Positions 1 through 8,196 of a DNA stretch of 64,000 nt are shown here, one piece after another (the first letter of the stretch is position 1; each line of letters starts with the position of its first letter). This DNA is from Clostridium sp. (lineage in GTDB: Bacteria > Bacillota > Clostridia > Clostridiales > Clostridiaceae), in the NCBI RefSeq assembly GCF_022482905.1, contig NZ_JAKVOI010000001.1, positions 248,001 to 312,000 on the forward strand, given 5' to 3'. The translations under genes and the position numbers were made by a program. The notes under the pieces were generated by a model. That model saw only the letters and a list, made by a program, of their open reading frames with translations, had not been told where the DNA came from and searched no databases.

Positions 1-163
1 GTACGTAGGTTCGAGTTCATATTGACCGAACATATCTAGAAAGGGAACTTGACTCTTTTTGTGAAATGATACCTGGTGAATATCAGGAACAGGAAGCAAA
101 AAGGCGGTACCCACCTGCTTGAAAGCGGGTTCAAATAACTTGGGCTTACGGCATGGCGGGGTT
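1..163 (+). ncRNA. ssrS: 6S RNA, 3' part (5' end outside window)
   Basis: This is the likely 3' two thirds of 6S RNA, which binds the housekeeping RNA polymerase holoenzyme. The segment around 112-163 matches the closing half of bacterial 6S: a short hairpin (CACCTG...GGGTTCAA, 112-135), then CTTACGGCA and a G-rich strand ending in GGCGGGG. The layout parallels the same part of E. coli 6S RNA. The complementary C-rich 5' strand should lie just before base 1. The 3' end near 161-165 is approximate. No ORF fits this stretch. The call rests on remembered sequence and structure, not on a covariance search. Confidence 0.65.
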
Positions 164-223
164 TGTTTTGCTGCGATTTTATTCCATGTGAACCCATATC
201 AATTTCAAGGGAGATGGTTATAG

Positions 224-1168
224 ATGGGTTATGCATATATTATTCTAACTGCAGTAATATTCAGTACCATGGAGATAACAGGAAAGTTGGCTGTGGGCTT
301 GAATCCGATCCAACTGAATTTTTTGAGATTTGCCATAGGCGGACTGATATTACTTCCATCGGCAGTCAAAGCTATAAAGGCCAGGGGTATAAAACTGAAA
401 AAAGATGATCTTTATTATTTCCTGGTAGCGGGATTTCTCTGTGTCGTAGTAAGCATGTCCTTCTTTCAGCTGGCTATTACTTACACAACGGCATCTACAG
501 TTGCAATAATATTCAGTACTAATCCTGTGTTTACTGTACTGCTTGCATATATTGTATTGAAAGAGGAATTGAACAAGGGGACCATTATATCTATACTGTT
601 GAGTCTTGTGGGAATCTTTTTCATATTGAATCCTTTTGGTACAAGTGGTGATGTGAAGGGAATAGTACTATCAATACTGGCAGCAGTTACTTTTTCCATG
701 TACAGTGTACTCGGCAAAATGAGATCCGGGAAATATGGAAGTATAGCCTTGAATTGCATTACATTTTTAATTGGCGATGTTATTATGCTTGTAATTATAT
801 TGATATCCAAACTTTCCGCAATTAGAAGCATGATAAACCCTGATGGAAATTTGAATTTCATGTCCAATATACCTATTTTTGAAGGAATAAACGGGGATAA
901 TATAATTCCGCTGATATTTCTGGGAATTGTAGTAACCGGACTCGGGTATATGTTTTATTTTCTTGCAATGGATGCTACTTCTGCAACCAAAGCCTCAGTG
1001 GTATTCTTTATAAAACCTGCCCTGGCACCGATTCTTGCATTGATTATACTTGGAGAAAAAATACCACTTAATACCGTTGCAGGAATAGTGCTTATTTTGA
1101 TAGGTTCCTACTTTTCACTTACAGCTAAAGGCAAGGTATATAAAAAACAGGAAGAAATTACAAATTGA
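224..1168 (+). CDS. EamA/DMT-superfamily transporter
   Basis: This 314-residue integral membrane protein has the drug/metabolite transporter architecture: two tandem EamA repeats (about residues 2-135 and 150-300) giving around ten hydrophobic helices. Family members usually export amino acids, metabolites or drugs through the cytoplasmic membrane; the substrate cannot be read here. The second repeat carries the familiar ATKASVVFFIKPALAPILA stretch near residues 258-276, matched in the first repeat by the TVAIIFSTNPVFTVLLA region. A GGGAGA ribosome site lies about 8 bases before the ATG. The gene stands alone, 60 bases downstream of the 6S RNA, and converges with the next gene. Confidence 0.9.
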   Translation: MGYAYIILTAVIFSTMEITGKLAVGLNPIQLNFLRFAIGGLILLPSAVKAIKARGIKLKKDDLYYFLVAGFLCVVVSMSFFQLAITYTTASTVAIIFSTNPVFTVLLAYIVLKEELNKGTIISILLSLVGIFFILNPFGTSGDVKGIVLSILAAVTFSMYSVLGKMRSGKYGSIALNCITFLIGDVIMLVIILISKLSAIRSMINPDGNLNFMSNIPIFEGINGDNIIPLIFLGIVVTGLGYMFYFLAMDATSATKASVVFFIKPALAPILALIILGEKIPLNTVAGIVLILIGSYFSLTAKGKVYKKQEEITN

Positions 1169-1223
1169 TACTGCTAAAGAATTTCCAGGATTCAATGGAC
1201 GTATGAACCCTGGAAATTTGTAG

Positions 1224-1883
1224 TTACAGTCTGGACTGGAGTCCTTTTATCGATTCTTGAATTTCCTCTTTTGAAAGTCCTCCCTTTGTTAAATCAGAAT
1301 CTTCTTTTGACAATAGGTCATTATAAAATTTAAGTGCTTCTTCTATACAGCTTCTACTGTATTTGGCTTCTTCCAGTATATAGTAAATTACATCTTCTGC
1401 CTTGTCATATCTGTTTGTTTCCGTGTAGTAGTTTCTGATTTTTTCTTCTAAAACAGTAGGAAGCTTATATTGAAAAACATTATCTATTAAAGGCTGTATA
1501 TCCTTGAAGTATTCTTCCAGGTCGCAGTGTTCACTTCTGTTCATATACGCATCGAGGAATACATCCAGAGATTTCTGGTTTATGTAGAAGGCATCATTCA
1601 GCCTGCCCTGTTTTTCAAGTATAAACCCCTCCTCCTCCAGAAGTTTTGCAATCATTATGCATCTGTCCGTATTCTGTCTTCTGTTACTGCTTGCCATGTC
1701 TATAATATTTTCCGTAGTAAAGGAATTGAAGAATTCAAGGCCAAGTCGGAATACGTCCTTGAAGGCATCGCCTATTAATTTAACAGCAGCTTCATAGTCT
1801 TCATCATTTTTCTCTGCTTCTATATTATTCAAATAGTCCATAAACTTTTTTATCAATTCATTTGTAAGGCTTTGCTTGAGCAT
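1224..1883 (-). CDS. DUF6483-like hypothetical protein
   Basis: A 219-residue soluble, strongly acidic, all-helical protein with no signal peptide or membrane segment. The middle (about residues 65-190) has paired helices of TPR-like character, for example LLEEEGFILEKQGRLNDAFY and YDKAEDVIYYILEEA. Both its length and pattern recall a clostridial family I remember as DUF6483, of unknown role. The stop lies 55 bases from the convergent DMT gene. The ATG is preceded by GGAGGATG. It is monocistronic. No catalytic motif is visible, so no function is assigned. Confidence 0.75.
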   Translation of the reverse strand: MLKQSLTNELIKKFMDYLNNIEAEKNDEDYEAAVKLIGDAFKDVFRLGLEFFNSFTTENIIDMASSNRRQNTDRCIMIAKLLEEEGFILEKQGRLNDAFYINQKSLDVFLDAYMNRSEHCDLEEYFKDIQPLIDNVFQYKLPTVLEEKIRNYYTETNRYDKAEDVIYYILEEAKYSRSCIEEALKFYNDLLSKEDSDLTKGGLSKEEIQESIKGLQSRL

Positions 1884-1952
1884 TTGTAAAGATCATCCTC
1901 CTATTTGTATCCATTATACAATAAATTCTTTGTATGCTGTATATTTTATAAT

Positions 1953-2053
1953 TAATAATATCACAATATAAATGTATTGAATATAAATTTGTATTGTGAT
2001 ATTATTATATTACCACATATAGTTATGATAACTATATGTGGTAATATAATAAT
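1953..2053. repeat. Two overlapping inverted repeats (alternative hairpins)
   Basis: The first inverted repeat has 16-base arms at 1953-1968 and 1992-2007. The second is a near-perfect palindrome with 26-base arms at 2001-2026 and 2028-2053 around a single central G. The two structures share 2001-2007 and so exclude one another. They sit directly upstream of the hemolysin III family gene, ending 8 bases before its ribosome site. The sequence is almost pure A/T apart from TCACAATA and ACCACATAT cores. It could be a regulatory leader, a double operator, or a bidirectional terminator of the leftward gene's upstream region. Confidence 0.7.
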
Positions 2054-2074
2054 AAATTTTGGGAAGTGATTTAT

Positions 2075-2725
2075 TTGGAAGGGGATTTGAAATTCTACAC
2101 ACGAGGAGAAGAAGTTGCCAATGCAGTAACGCACGGAATAGGTGCAGGTCTGTCGGTAGCCGCACTTGTACTTCTGATCGTATTTGCAGAGAATAAAGGA
2201 GACAAATGGTATGTACTGAGTTATACCATATACGGTATTTCTCTTCTTTTACTATACTTGGAATCCACATTATATCACAGTATAACAAACATGAAGGTAA
2301 AGAAACTGTTTAGAATATTTGACCATGCATCGATCTATCTGCTGATAGCAGGTACTTATACACCATTTACACTGACGGTATTGAGGCCTACAGTTGGATG
2401 GATCATATTCGGTATAGTGTGGACACTTGCTATCGCGGGAATAATAATGAAGGTTTTCTGGATAGGAAGGTTCAATGTGATTTCTACTCTGATATATATT
2501 GGAATGGGATGGATAATAATATTTGCCATGAAAAGGCTCATGATGCTCCTGCCAACTGCAGGAATAGTGCTGCTTTTTGCAGGGGGCATTATATATACTG
2601 CAGGAGCGGTGCTCTATTTGATTGACAGGATACCGTACAATCATGCCATATGGCACTTGTTCGTAATGGGCGGCAGTATATGTCATTTTCTCTGCATACT
2701 TCTATATCTTTTCCCCGCCAAATAA
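2075..2725 (+). CDS. Hemolysin III family / PAQR-type membrane protein
   Basis: A member of the YqfA/HlyIII branch of the PAQR superfamily, with seven predicted transmembrane helices in about 216 residues. Characteristic residues are visible: NAVTHGIGAG near the N-terminus, ESTLYHS, FDHASIYLLIAGTYTPF in the middle and HAIWHLFV near the C-terminus. These provide the conserved Ser/His/Asp set that binds zinc in the superfamily. Despite the name, few members are shown to be haemolysins. I choose TTG at 2075 because GGGAAGTGA at 2061-2069 is correctly spaced for it; a GTG at 2066 lies inside that ribosome site. The gene is monocistronic behind the long palindrome. Confidence 0.88.
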   Translation: MEGDLKFYTRGEEVANAVTHGIGAGLSVAALVLLIVFAENKGDKWYVLSYTIYGISLLLLYLESTLYHSITNMKVKKLFRIFDHASIYLLIAGTYTPFTLTVLRPTVGWIIFGIVWTLAIAGIIMKVFWIGRFNVISTLIYIGMGWIIIFAMKRLMMLLPTAGIVLLFAGGIIYTAGAVLYLIDRIPYNHAIWHLFVMGGSICHFLCILLYLFPAK

Positions 2726-2733
2726 GCTGAATG

Positions 2734-2769
2734 GGTATTGTCCTGATGAATGTGGACGATACCTTTTCT
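2734..2769 (+). terminator. Rho-independent terminator of the HlyIII gene
   Basis: Ten-base arms GGTATTGTCC (2734-2743) and GGACGATACC (2754-2763), with one G-T pair, are followed by TTTTCTATT. It lies 8 bases after the hemolysin III family stop and before the nad operon. Confidence 0.8.
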
Positions 2770-2790
2770 ATTGTTAAAAAAAGAAAAAGA

Positions 2791-2817
2791 GTATATACTA
2801 GTGTATATACATATAAT
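2791..2817 (+). promoter_or_regulatory. Palindrome and -10 box in front of nadA
   Basis: GTATATAC-TAGT-GTATATAC (2791-2810) is a perfect inverted repeat and is followed immediately by TATAAT (2812-2817). Its position over the promoter spacer suggests an operator. Nicotinate-responsive repressors of the NiaR family often control nadABC in Firmicutes, so that family is the likeliest binder; this is inference, and the match to the NiaR consensus was not tested. Confidence 0.5.
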
Positions 2818-2837
2818 AATGTTTTAGGAGTGTGGAG

Positions 2838-3749
2838 ATGGATAAATCATTGTTGATTGAAGAGATAAATAGATTGAAAGCTGAAAGGGACGCCTGTATA
2901 TTGGCACATAATTATCAGATACCTGATGTACAGGATATAGCGGATATAGTCGGAGATTCTTTTGCGCTCAGCAGGGCGGCTGCAGATCTGGATAACAAGG
3001 TGATAGTGTTCTGCGGTGTAAGGTTTATGGCGGAAAGCGCAAAAATTTTATCCCCGGATAAGATCGTACTTCTGCCAGCAGCCAATGCAGGCTGTCCACT
3101 GGCAGATTCTATAGATGAGAAACAACTTGAGAGGGAGAAAAAAAATTATCCCGATGCAAAGGTGGTATGCTATATAAATTCCTCAGCGGAGGTAAAGGCT
3201 GCCAGTGATATATGCTGCACCTCTTCAAATGCAGTAAAGGTTGTTGACAGCATTGATTCAGAGCAGGTAATTTTTGTACCGGATCAAAATCTGGCTTCAT
3301 ATGTGGCGGAAAAGGTGGAAAATAAAAAGATAATACCATGGCTGGGCAATTGCATTACCCATGTAAGAATAACAATGGAGGATGTTTTCAATATAAAAAG
3401 AGAACACCCGGAGGCCGAGATGCTGGTTCATCCCGAGGTTAGTGAAGAGATAAGGGCAGATGCCGACTTCGTGGGGAGTACTTCACAGATAATAGACTAT
3501 GCCCAAAACTCAAAGTGCCAGGAGTTTATTATAGGAACGGAAATAGGAGTACTGCACAAGATGCAGAATGACAGCCCGCAGAAAAAATTTTATCTGCTCA
3601 GCAAAAGACTTGTATGCGAGAATATGAAGATGACATCCCTTTATGACGTTTACAGGTCACTGATGAATATGGATAATGAAGTCATTGTCCCCGAAGATGT
3701 AAGTACAAAGGCATTGAGCTCCCTTGACAGGATGCTATCCGTAAAATAA
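2838..3749 (+). CDS. nadA: Quinolinate synthase
   Basis: NadA condenses iminoaspartate with dihydroxyacetone phosphate to quinolinate in de novo NAD synthesis, using a [4Fe-4S] cluster. The three expected cluster cysteines are present near residues 86 (AGCPLAD), 172 (GNCITH) and 260 (LVCENMK). Other family motifs are LAHNYQ near the N-terminus, FCGVRFMAESAKILSP, HPE near 198 and GTEIGVLHKM. The 303-residue length is normal. ATG 2838 is chosen because AGGAG (2826-2830) is ideally spaced for it; GTG 2832 is too close. It is the first gene of nadA-nadB-nadC. Confidence 0.97.
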   Translation: MDKSLLIEEINRLKAERDACILAHNYQIPDVQDIADIVGDSFALSRAAADLDNKVIVFCGVRFMAESAKILSPDKIVLLPAANAGCPLADSIDEKQLEREKKNYPDAKVVCYINSSAEVKAASDICCTSSNAVKVVDSIDSEQVIFVPDQNLASYVAEKVENKKIIPWLGNCITHVRITMEDVFNIKREHPEAEMLVHPEVSEEIRADADFVGSTSQIIDYAQNSKCQEFIIGTEIGVLHKMQNDSPQKKFYLLSKRLVCENMKMTSLYDVYRSLMNMDNEVIVPEDVSTKALSSLDRMLSVK

Positions 3750-3778
3750 ACACTATAAAGTTTGGAAGGTGATGTAAA

Positions 3779-5386
3779 TTGAAAAGATATATGGCTCATT
3801 GCAGTGGTGCTCCCATAACCAGTGAGCAGTATTATGACATAATTATAATAGGAGCTGGAATATCCGGGCTCTATACGGCGCTTATGCTTCCAGAAAATTT
3901 TAAAATAGCAGTTCTAAGCAAAAAAGATTTATTTGATTCGGATTCCTGTCTGGCACAGGGAGGGATTGCGGCCAGTATAGAAGATGATGACAGAAAGCTT
4001 CACGTAGAAGATACCCTCGATGCAGGCTGCTACATAAATGATAAGGAAGCTGTGAATGTACTTGTGAACGAATCCGAAGATGCCATAGACAAGCTGTTGG
4101 GGATTGGAGTGGAGTTCGACAGGGACAGCAGTGGGAAATATTATAGATCTCTTGAAGGGAATCATTCCATTCCAAGAATACTTCATGTCAACGGTGATGC
4201 TACAGGTAAGGGGATAATGGATGTACTCATTAAAAGAGTTGAGGATGCTCCAAATATAAAGGTCATAACTGATATACTTGCCGTGGATATTGTAACGGAT
4301 GAGAAAAAATTTACAGGGCTCACTGCATTCTGGAAAAACAGGTTTATCTATTTCCGGGCAGGAATTTGTGTCATGGCATCCGGTGGAATAGGACAGATAT
4401 TTTCAAAAACCACCAATGTGGATGTGCTTACGGGAGATGGAATAGCAATGGCACTTAGGGCAGGGGTGGATTTGGACAATATGCAGTATGTGCAATTCCA
4501 TCCAACTGCATTGTATTCCCGTAATACGGGAGACAGGTTGTTTTTAATATCAGAGGCAGTCAGGGGAGAAGGTGCGGTTCTCAGAAATGCATGCAAAGAA
4601 AGATTTATGGATCGTTATGACAGAAGAAAGGAACTGGCACCGAGGGATATAGTAGCCAGGGCGATAGAGGACCAGATGAAAAGGTACAATTCGGATTACA
4701 TTTATCTGGATGCCACACTGTATGACAGAGATTTTCTCGAAAACAGGTTTAATACTATATATTCAAAATGCATGAGCAGGGGAATAGAAATGGATAAAGA
4801 TTATGTCCCCGTAACCCCGGCACAGCATTATTTCATGGGCGGTATAAAAGTAGACTTGTACAGCAGGACAAATATTAAAAATCTCTATGCCGTTGGAGAA
4901 TGTTCATGTACAGGCGTGCATGGCGCAAACAGACTTGCAAGCAATTCTCTTATGGAAGCACTTGTATTCGGTAAAAGGGCAGCAGAGGATATTTCAAATA
5001 AAATGGACACTGACAAAGATGAAAAGAGCAATAATTTTCATGCTGATGCAGCAGAGAAGAAAGTAAAAAATAGATCACAGGAAATAGACAGGAATGAAAT
5101 TATACTTCTTAAAAAGAAGGTAAAGTATTGTATGGATGAAAATGCAGGCATAGTGAGAAAGCTTGACAGTCTTGAACAGGCGCTTTCAACTGTGAACAGT
5201 ATCATGGATAAAATTGAAAATGCAGTATGTACGGATATGAAAAATTATATTGAGCTTTATAATATGTGTCAGGTGTCACGGTGTGTTATTTTATCTGCCA
5301 TTGAAAGCAGGACTTCCATAGGCAGCAATTATGTGGAAGAATATTGCAAAAATCCGGTTTCCAAAAGTTGGGGTGGTATCAATTGA
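3779..5386 (+). CDS. nadB: L-aspartate oxidase
   Basis: NadB oxidises L-aspartate to iminoaspartate, the substrate handed to NadA; in anaerobes fumarate is the likely electron acceptor. The 535-residue flavoprotein has an N-terminal Rossmann FAD motif (IIIGAGISGLYTALML, about residues 22-37). It also has the succinate dehydrogenase-like capping domain with QFHPTAL and RGEGAVLRN, and the flavin loop TGVHGANRLASNSLMEALVF. A shorter helical C-terminal domain follows. The start is TTG 3779, with GGAAGGTGA at 3763-3771. It follows nadA by 29 bases and its stop overlaps the nadC start. Confidence 0.96.
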   Translation: MKRYMAHCSGAPITSEQYYDIIIIGAGISGLYTALMLPENFKIAVLSKKDLFDSDSCLAQGGIAASIEDDDRKLHVEDTLDAGCYINDKEAVNVLVNESEDAIDKLLGIGVEFDRDSSGKYYRSLEGNHSIPRILHVNGDATGKGIMDVLIKRVEDAPNIKVITDILAVDIVTDEKKFTGLTAFWKNRFIYFRAGICVMASGGIGQIFSKTTNVDVLTGDGIAMALRAGVDLDNMQYVQFHPTALYSRNTGDRLFLISEAVRGEGAVLRNACKERFMDRYDRRKELAPRDIVARAIEDQMKRYNSDYIYLDATLYDRDFLENRFNTIYSKCMSRGIEMDKDYVPVTPAQHYFMGGIKVDLYSRTNIKNLYAVGECSCTGVHGANRLASNSLMEALVFGKRAAEDISNKMDTDKDEKSNNFHADAAEKKVKNRSQEIDRNEIILLKKKVKYCMDENAGIVRKLDSLEQALSTVNSIMDKIENAVCTDMKNYIELYNMCQVSRCVILSAIESRTSIGSNYVEEYCKNPVSKSWGGIN

Positions 5387-6213
5387 ATTATTTAATATTG
5401 GATGAATTTATAAAAAGAGCCCTGGTTGAGGACATAGATTATGGTGACATTACTACAGACAGCCTATTTGGCGGGAATGAAATTTCAGAAGCCAGAATTA
5501 TTTCCAAGGACAACGGTATTATTTCAGGGATTCATGCGGCAGAGAGAGTATTTCATATTGTGGATGGAAATATAGAATTTCAAATTGAAAAAGAAGATGG
5601 TGATTCTGCAGGGTATGGGGATATACTGGCAAATATAGGTGGAAGTTCAAAGTCCATATTGAAAGGGGAGAGAACCGCACTCAATATAATGCAGAGGATG
5701 TCCGGTATTGCCACGGCAACAAGGAACATGGTGAATCTTGTAAAGGATTTTGATACCAGGATAGTTGATACGAGGAAAACCCTCCCGGGCTTTAGAATGC
5801 TTGATAAATATTCGGTAACTGTGGGGGGAGGATATAACCACAGAATGAGTTTATCTGATTATGTAATGATTAAGGATAATCATATAAAGGCGGTAGGTTC
5901 AATAAAAAAAGCAGTTGAAACAGTGAAGGAGAAACTGCCTTTTACACACAAAATTGAAGTCGAGGTGGAGAATCTGGATCAACTGAAAGAAGCACTTTCT
6001 ACGGCGGCAGATGTGATAATGCTTGACAATATGGACATAGAAACTATGAAGAAGGCTGTGGAATTAATTGATGGAAGATTTGTGGTGGAAGCTTCGGGAA
6101 ATGTAAGTGAAAAAAATGTGGCTGATATTGCAGCTGCAGGAGTTGATATTATATCAATAGGCAGTCTGACCCACTCTGTTAAGGCATTTGATATCAGCCT
6201 TAAATTTAGATGA
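5383..6213 (+). CDS. nadC: Nicotinate-nucleotide pyrophosphorylase (carboxylating)
   Basis: NadC converts quinolinate and PRPP to nicotinate mononucleotide, the third step made by this operon. Family motifs are DYGDITTD at the N-terminus, MQRMSGIATATR, DTRKTLPGFR, KYSVTVGGGYNHRMSLSDY, IKDNH and IEVEVEN, with MLDNMDIETM in the C-terminal barrel. The likely start is TTG 5383, which overlaps the nadB stop in TTGA (translational coupling) and gives 276 residues. An in-frame TTG at 5344 would add 13 residues with no homology and is disfavoured. A strong hairpin follows the stop. Confidence 0.96.
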   Translation: MNYLILDEFIKRALVEDIDYGDITTDSLFGGNEISEARIISKDNGIISGIHAAERVFHIVDGNIEFQIEKEDGDSAGYGDILANIGGSSKSILKGERTALNIMQRMSGIATATRNMVNLVKDFDTRIVDTRKTLPGFRMLDKYSVTVGGGYNHRMSLSDYVMIKDNHIKAVGSIKKAVETVKEKLPFTHKIEVEVENLDQLKEALSTAADVIMLDNMDIETMKKAVELIDGRFVVEASGNVSEKNVADIAAAGVDIISIGSLTHSVKAFDISLKFR

Positions 6214-6222
6214 TACTGTCTG

Positions 6223-6262
6223 GGGCTGCCGCACTAATTTTTTAGTGCGGCAGCCCTATTTA
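6223..6262. terminator. Bidirectional terminator between nadC and the symporter gene
   Basis: Fourteen-base perfect arms GGGCTGCCGCACTA (6223-6236) and TAGTGCGGCAGCCC (6243-6256) enclose an ATTTTT loop, followed by TATTTAAATT. It lies between convergent genes and can serve both strands. Confidence 0.85.
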
Positions 6263-6264
6263 AA

Positions 6265-7653
6265 TTAAATGGATATTTTGTTTTTATCAATGACTGCTAT
6301 CAGCATAAAGGTTATGAAACATACTATCCACTCCATATATATTACATGGGGGAATATCCTGAAAGAAGGTACCAGCTGCCATAGAAACAGGACTATTATA
6401 CCTGCCAGCGTGGTAAAAAATGCGGAACTCTTTCTGCAGAATCCAGGGGCAAACACGGTGAACAGAAATACAAGAGTGAAAGCGGTACAAAGGCTGAGAC
6501 CAAGGGATATGGTCTTTAATATGCCAGACATGGACAGGGCCATGACAAAGGTAAGTATACCTATAACTACAACAAATAATTTGGTCATTACAATCAGTCT
6601 GTGACTATTTATTTTAGGATTCAGGAATTTTTTGTAGATGTCATTTGTAAATAATGTGGATGCACCCAGAAGCAGATTGCATGCTGTAGACACATCTGCA
6701 GCCCAGAGGGCTGCAAGAGTCAGCCCTGCTGCAAAAGGATTCAGTGACAATATCATTTTTGGGAGCGCCATGGTGGCACTTACATCGGGAAAAGTAGTTT
6801 TAGCCGCCATTCCGATTATGGAGCATAAAAAGCCTATTGGTATCATGAGAAAGCCGGCTATGATGAAGCCTCTTTTTGCCACCTTTGGATTTTTGGCTGC
6901 AAATGCCAGTTGTACAGGCCCTTGCATGGACATGACCTGGGTTGCCATAATCAGGAACCAGCTTATAATTATCCACATTCCGGTACCCTGAACGGGATTG
7001 AAATAAGGTACATTTTGCGGAAGCTGCAGTTTTATGTTCTCGAGGCCTCCTCCTGAAGCGATGGCAAGCAGGGTACATATGATAATACCTGTATATTTCA
7101 AAGGCACGTTGAACAGGTTGCATAATCCGGAAGACCACATTCCCCCTATGAAGGTTATCCCTATGAAAACACATGCACTTACGAGCATACCGGTTTTAAT
7201 GGTAAATATTCCAGGAAGTAGAGAAGAAAGAATTGCACCTCCTGCTATGTACTGGAGTGATACGACTACAGTCAGAATAATTATCTGGCATATTACACAG
7301 ATAAGTCTGCCCTTTTCATCATAAAATTTCCCAAAGAGTTCAGGTACTGTAGACACGTTGAATTCACGATACTTGCCGGCAATTCCAAGCCCCATTACTA
7401 TTGCTGCAAAGCCCCAGGCCACATTATACCACCCTGCAGACAATCCGATATCATAGGCCTGTTCAGCCACCCCTATTGTAGATGCGCCACCAATGGCAAG
7501 ACCTATAAGGGAACAGGTTACGAGAGGTGTTGTAAGCTGACGCCCGGCCAGTGTATAGCTTTCTCCTCCTTTTACAGCTCTTTTTCTTGCAAAGAAGCTT
7601 ATTATGAAAAGCATTAATATGTAGATGATAATTATTATTAAAGATATGTTCAT
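6265..7653 (-). CDS. Sodium:solute symporter, predicted tyrosine-regulated
   Basis: A 462-residue sodium:solute symporter family protein with about 12-13 hydrophobic helices. The family moves sugars, amino acids or vitamins with sodium. Typical signatures are YTLAGRQLTTPLVTCSLIG near residue 40, IGGASTIGVAEQAYDIG and the ADVSTACNLLLGASTLFTND region. The start is ATG at 7653-7651, preceded by AGGAGGG. An upstream in-frame codon at 7683 lacks a ribosome site. The long T-box leader in front appears to read tRNA-Tyr, so an aromatic amino acid, most likely tyrosine, is the best substrate guess. That is inference from regulation and not from the protein. Confidence 0.88.
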   Translation of the reverse strand: MNISLIIIIIYILMLFIISFFARKRAVKGGESYTLAGRQLTTPLVTCSLIGLAIGGASTIGVAEQAYDIGLSAGWYNVAWGFAAIVMGLGIAGKYREFNVSTVPELFGKFYDEKGRLICVICQIIILTVVVSLQYIAGGAILSSLLPGIFTIKTGMLVSACVFIGITFIGGMWSSGLCNLFNVPLKYTGIIICTLLAIASGGGLENIKLQLPQNVPYFNPVQGTGMWIIISWFLIMATQVMSMQGPVQLAFAAKNPKVAKRGFIIAGFLMIPIGFLCSIIGMAAKTTFPDVSATMALPKMILSLNPFAAGLTLAALWAADVSTACNLLLGASTLFTNDIYKKFLNPKINSHRLIVMTKLFVVVIGILTFVMALSMSGILKTISLGLSLCTAFTLVFLFTVFAPGFCRKSSAFFTTLAGIIVLFLWQLVPSFRIFPHVIYMEWIVCFITFMLIAVIDKNKISI

Positions 7654-7710
7654 TTTATAATTCCCTCCTATTTTGTTTCTCACCTTTCAAAAATAATTAA
7701 AAAAAGACAT

Positions 7711-8000
7711 AAAAAAAGTCCCCGATCAAGGGACGAAAAGTCGTGGTACCACCCTAGTTAAACAATAAAAATTGAAATAAAAAAAGTACCGATTCAAGGG
7801 ACGAAATAATCGTGGTACCACCCTACTTTGGAAACAAACACTATTGTTTTTCTCTTACTATTAACGGGAGTCAGCCGGCACAGCCTACATAATCACATGA
7901 TTCAGCCTGCAGTTCAGGAATGTATTTCATAAAGCAGGCCAGACAGTTTGCACCAAACACCGTCTCTCTTCGCAGCGTACTAAATTACTTCTTTCCATCT
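7711..8000 (-). promoter_or_regulatory. T-box leader, probably tRNA-Tyr specific, with two decision modules
   Basis: Read on the minus strand, the leader starts with a Stem I. It has the 5' half GGAAAGAAGTA, the terminal loop GGTGCAA and the specifier side GAAA-UAC-AUUCC, with the UAC codon at 7924-7922. This aligns with the B. subtilis glyQS leader, where GGC occupies the same place, so the specifier is probably UAC (Tyr). Two identical T-box cores AGGGTGGTACCACG follow at 7824-7811 and 7755-7742. Each is followed by a terminator hairpin and seven Us (7785-7779 and 7717-7711). Uncharged tRNA would have to antiterminate at both. Confidence 0.85.
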
Positions 8001-8023
8001 TTACTTTTATTTATATATAAGTT

Positions 8024-8052
8024 ATTATAGTTTAAAATATTTGTGAAATCAA
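8024..8052 (-). promoter_or_regulatory. Promoter of the T-box leader
   Basis: On the minus strand TTGATT (8052-8047), a 17-base spacer and TATAAT (8029-8024) form a good sigma-A promoter just upstream of the T-box Stem I. Confidence 0.7.
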
Positions 8053-8142
8053 AGGATAAAATGCATGTCTACCGCTGATTAAGTCTATATTTCTGTGAAT
8101 ATGTAGATATTCCTTGTAATTGCTGGTCATGACATTATATTA

Positions 8143-8151
8143 TGTTATAAT
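8143..8151 (+). promoter_or_regulatory. Extended -10 promoter of the beta-CASP gene
   Basis: TGTTATAAT at 8143-8151 is an extended -10 element (TG-N-TATAAT), 46 bases before the GTG start of the metallo-hydrolase gene. No good -35 hexamer is visible at 17 bases, as is usual for extended -10 promoters. Confidence 0.5.
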
Positions 8152-8196
8152 GTTTCAATAAGCTGAAATTATTTTAACAACTGGTAGGTGGTATAG

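Noticed and set aside
2270-2686. 138-codon minus-strand frame
   Set aside because: Antisense shadow of the hemolysin III family gene with Cys/Tyr/His-rich unlikely protein composition.
7912-7921. Alternative T-box specifier GAAC-UGC (Cys) or GAA-CUG (Leu) a few bases downstream
   Set aside because: UAC aligns with the B. subtilis glyQS specifier position (GAAA-NNN-AUUC) and leaves the lower stem paired; the alternatives do not. Some uncertainty remains.
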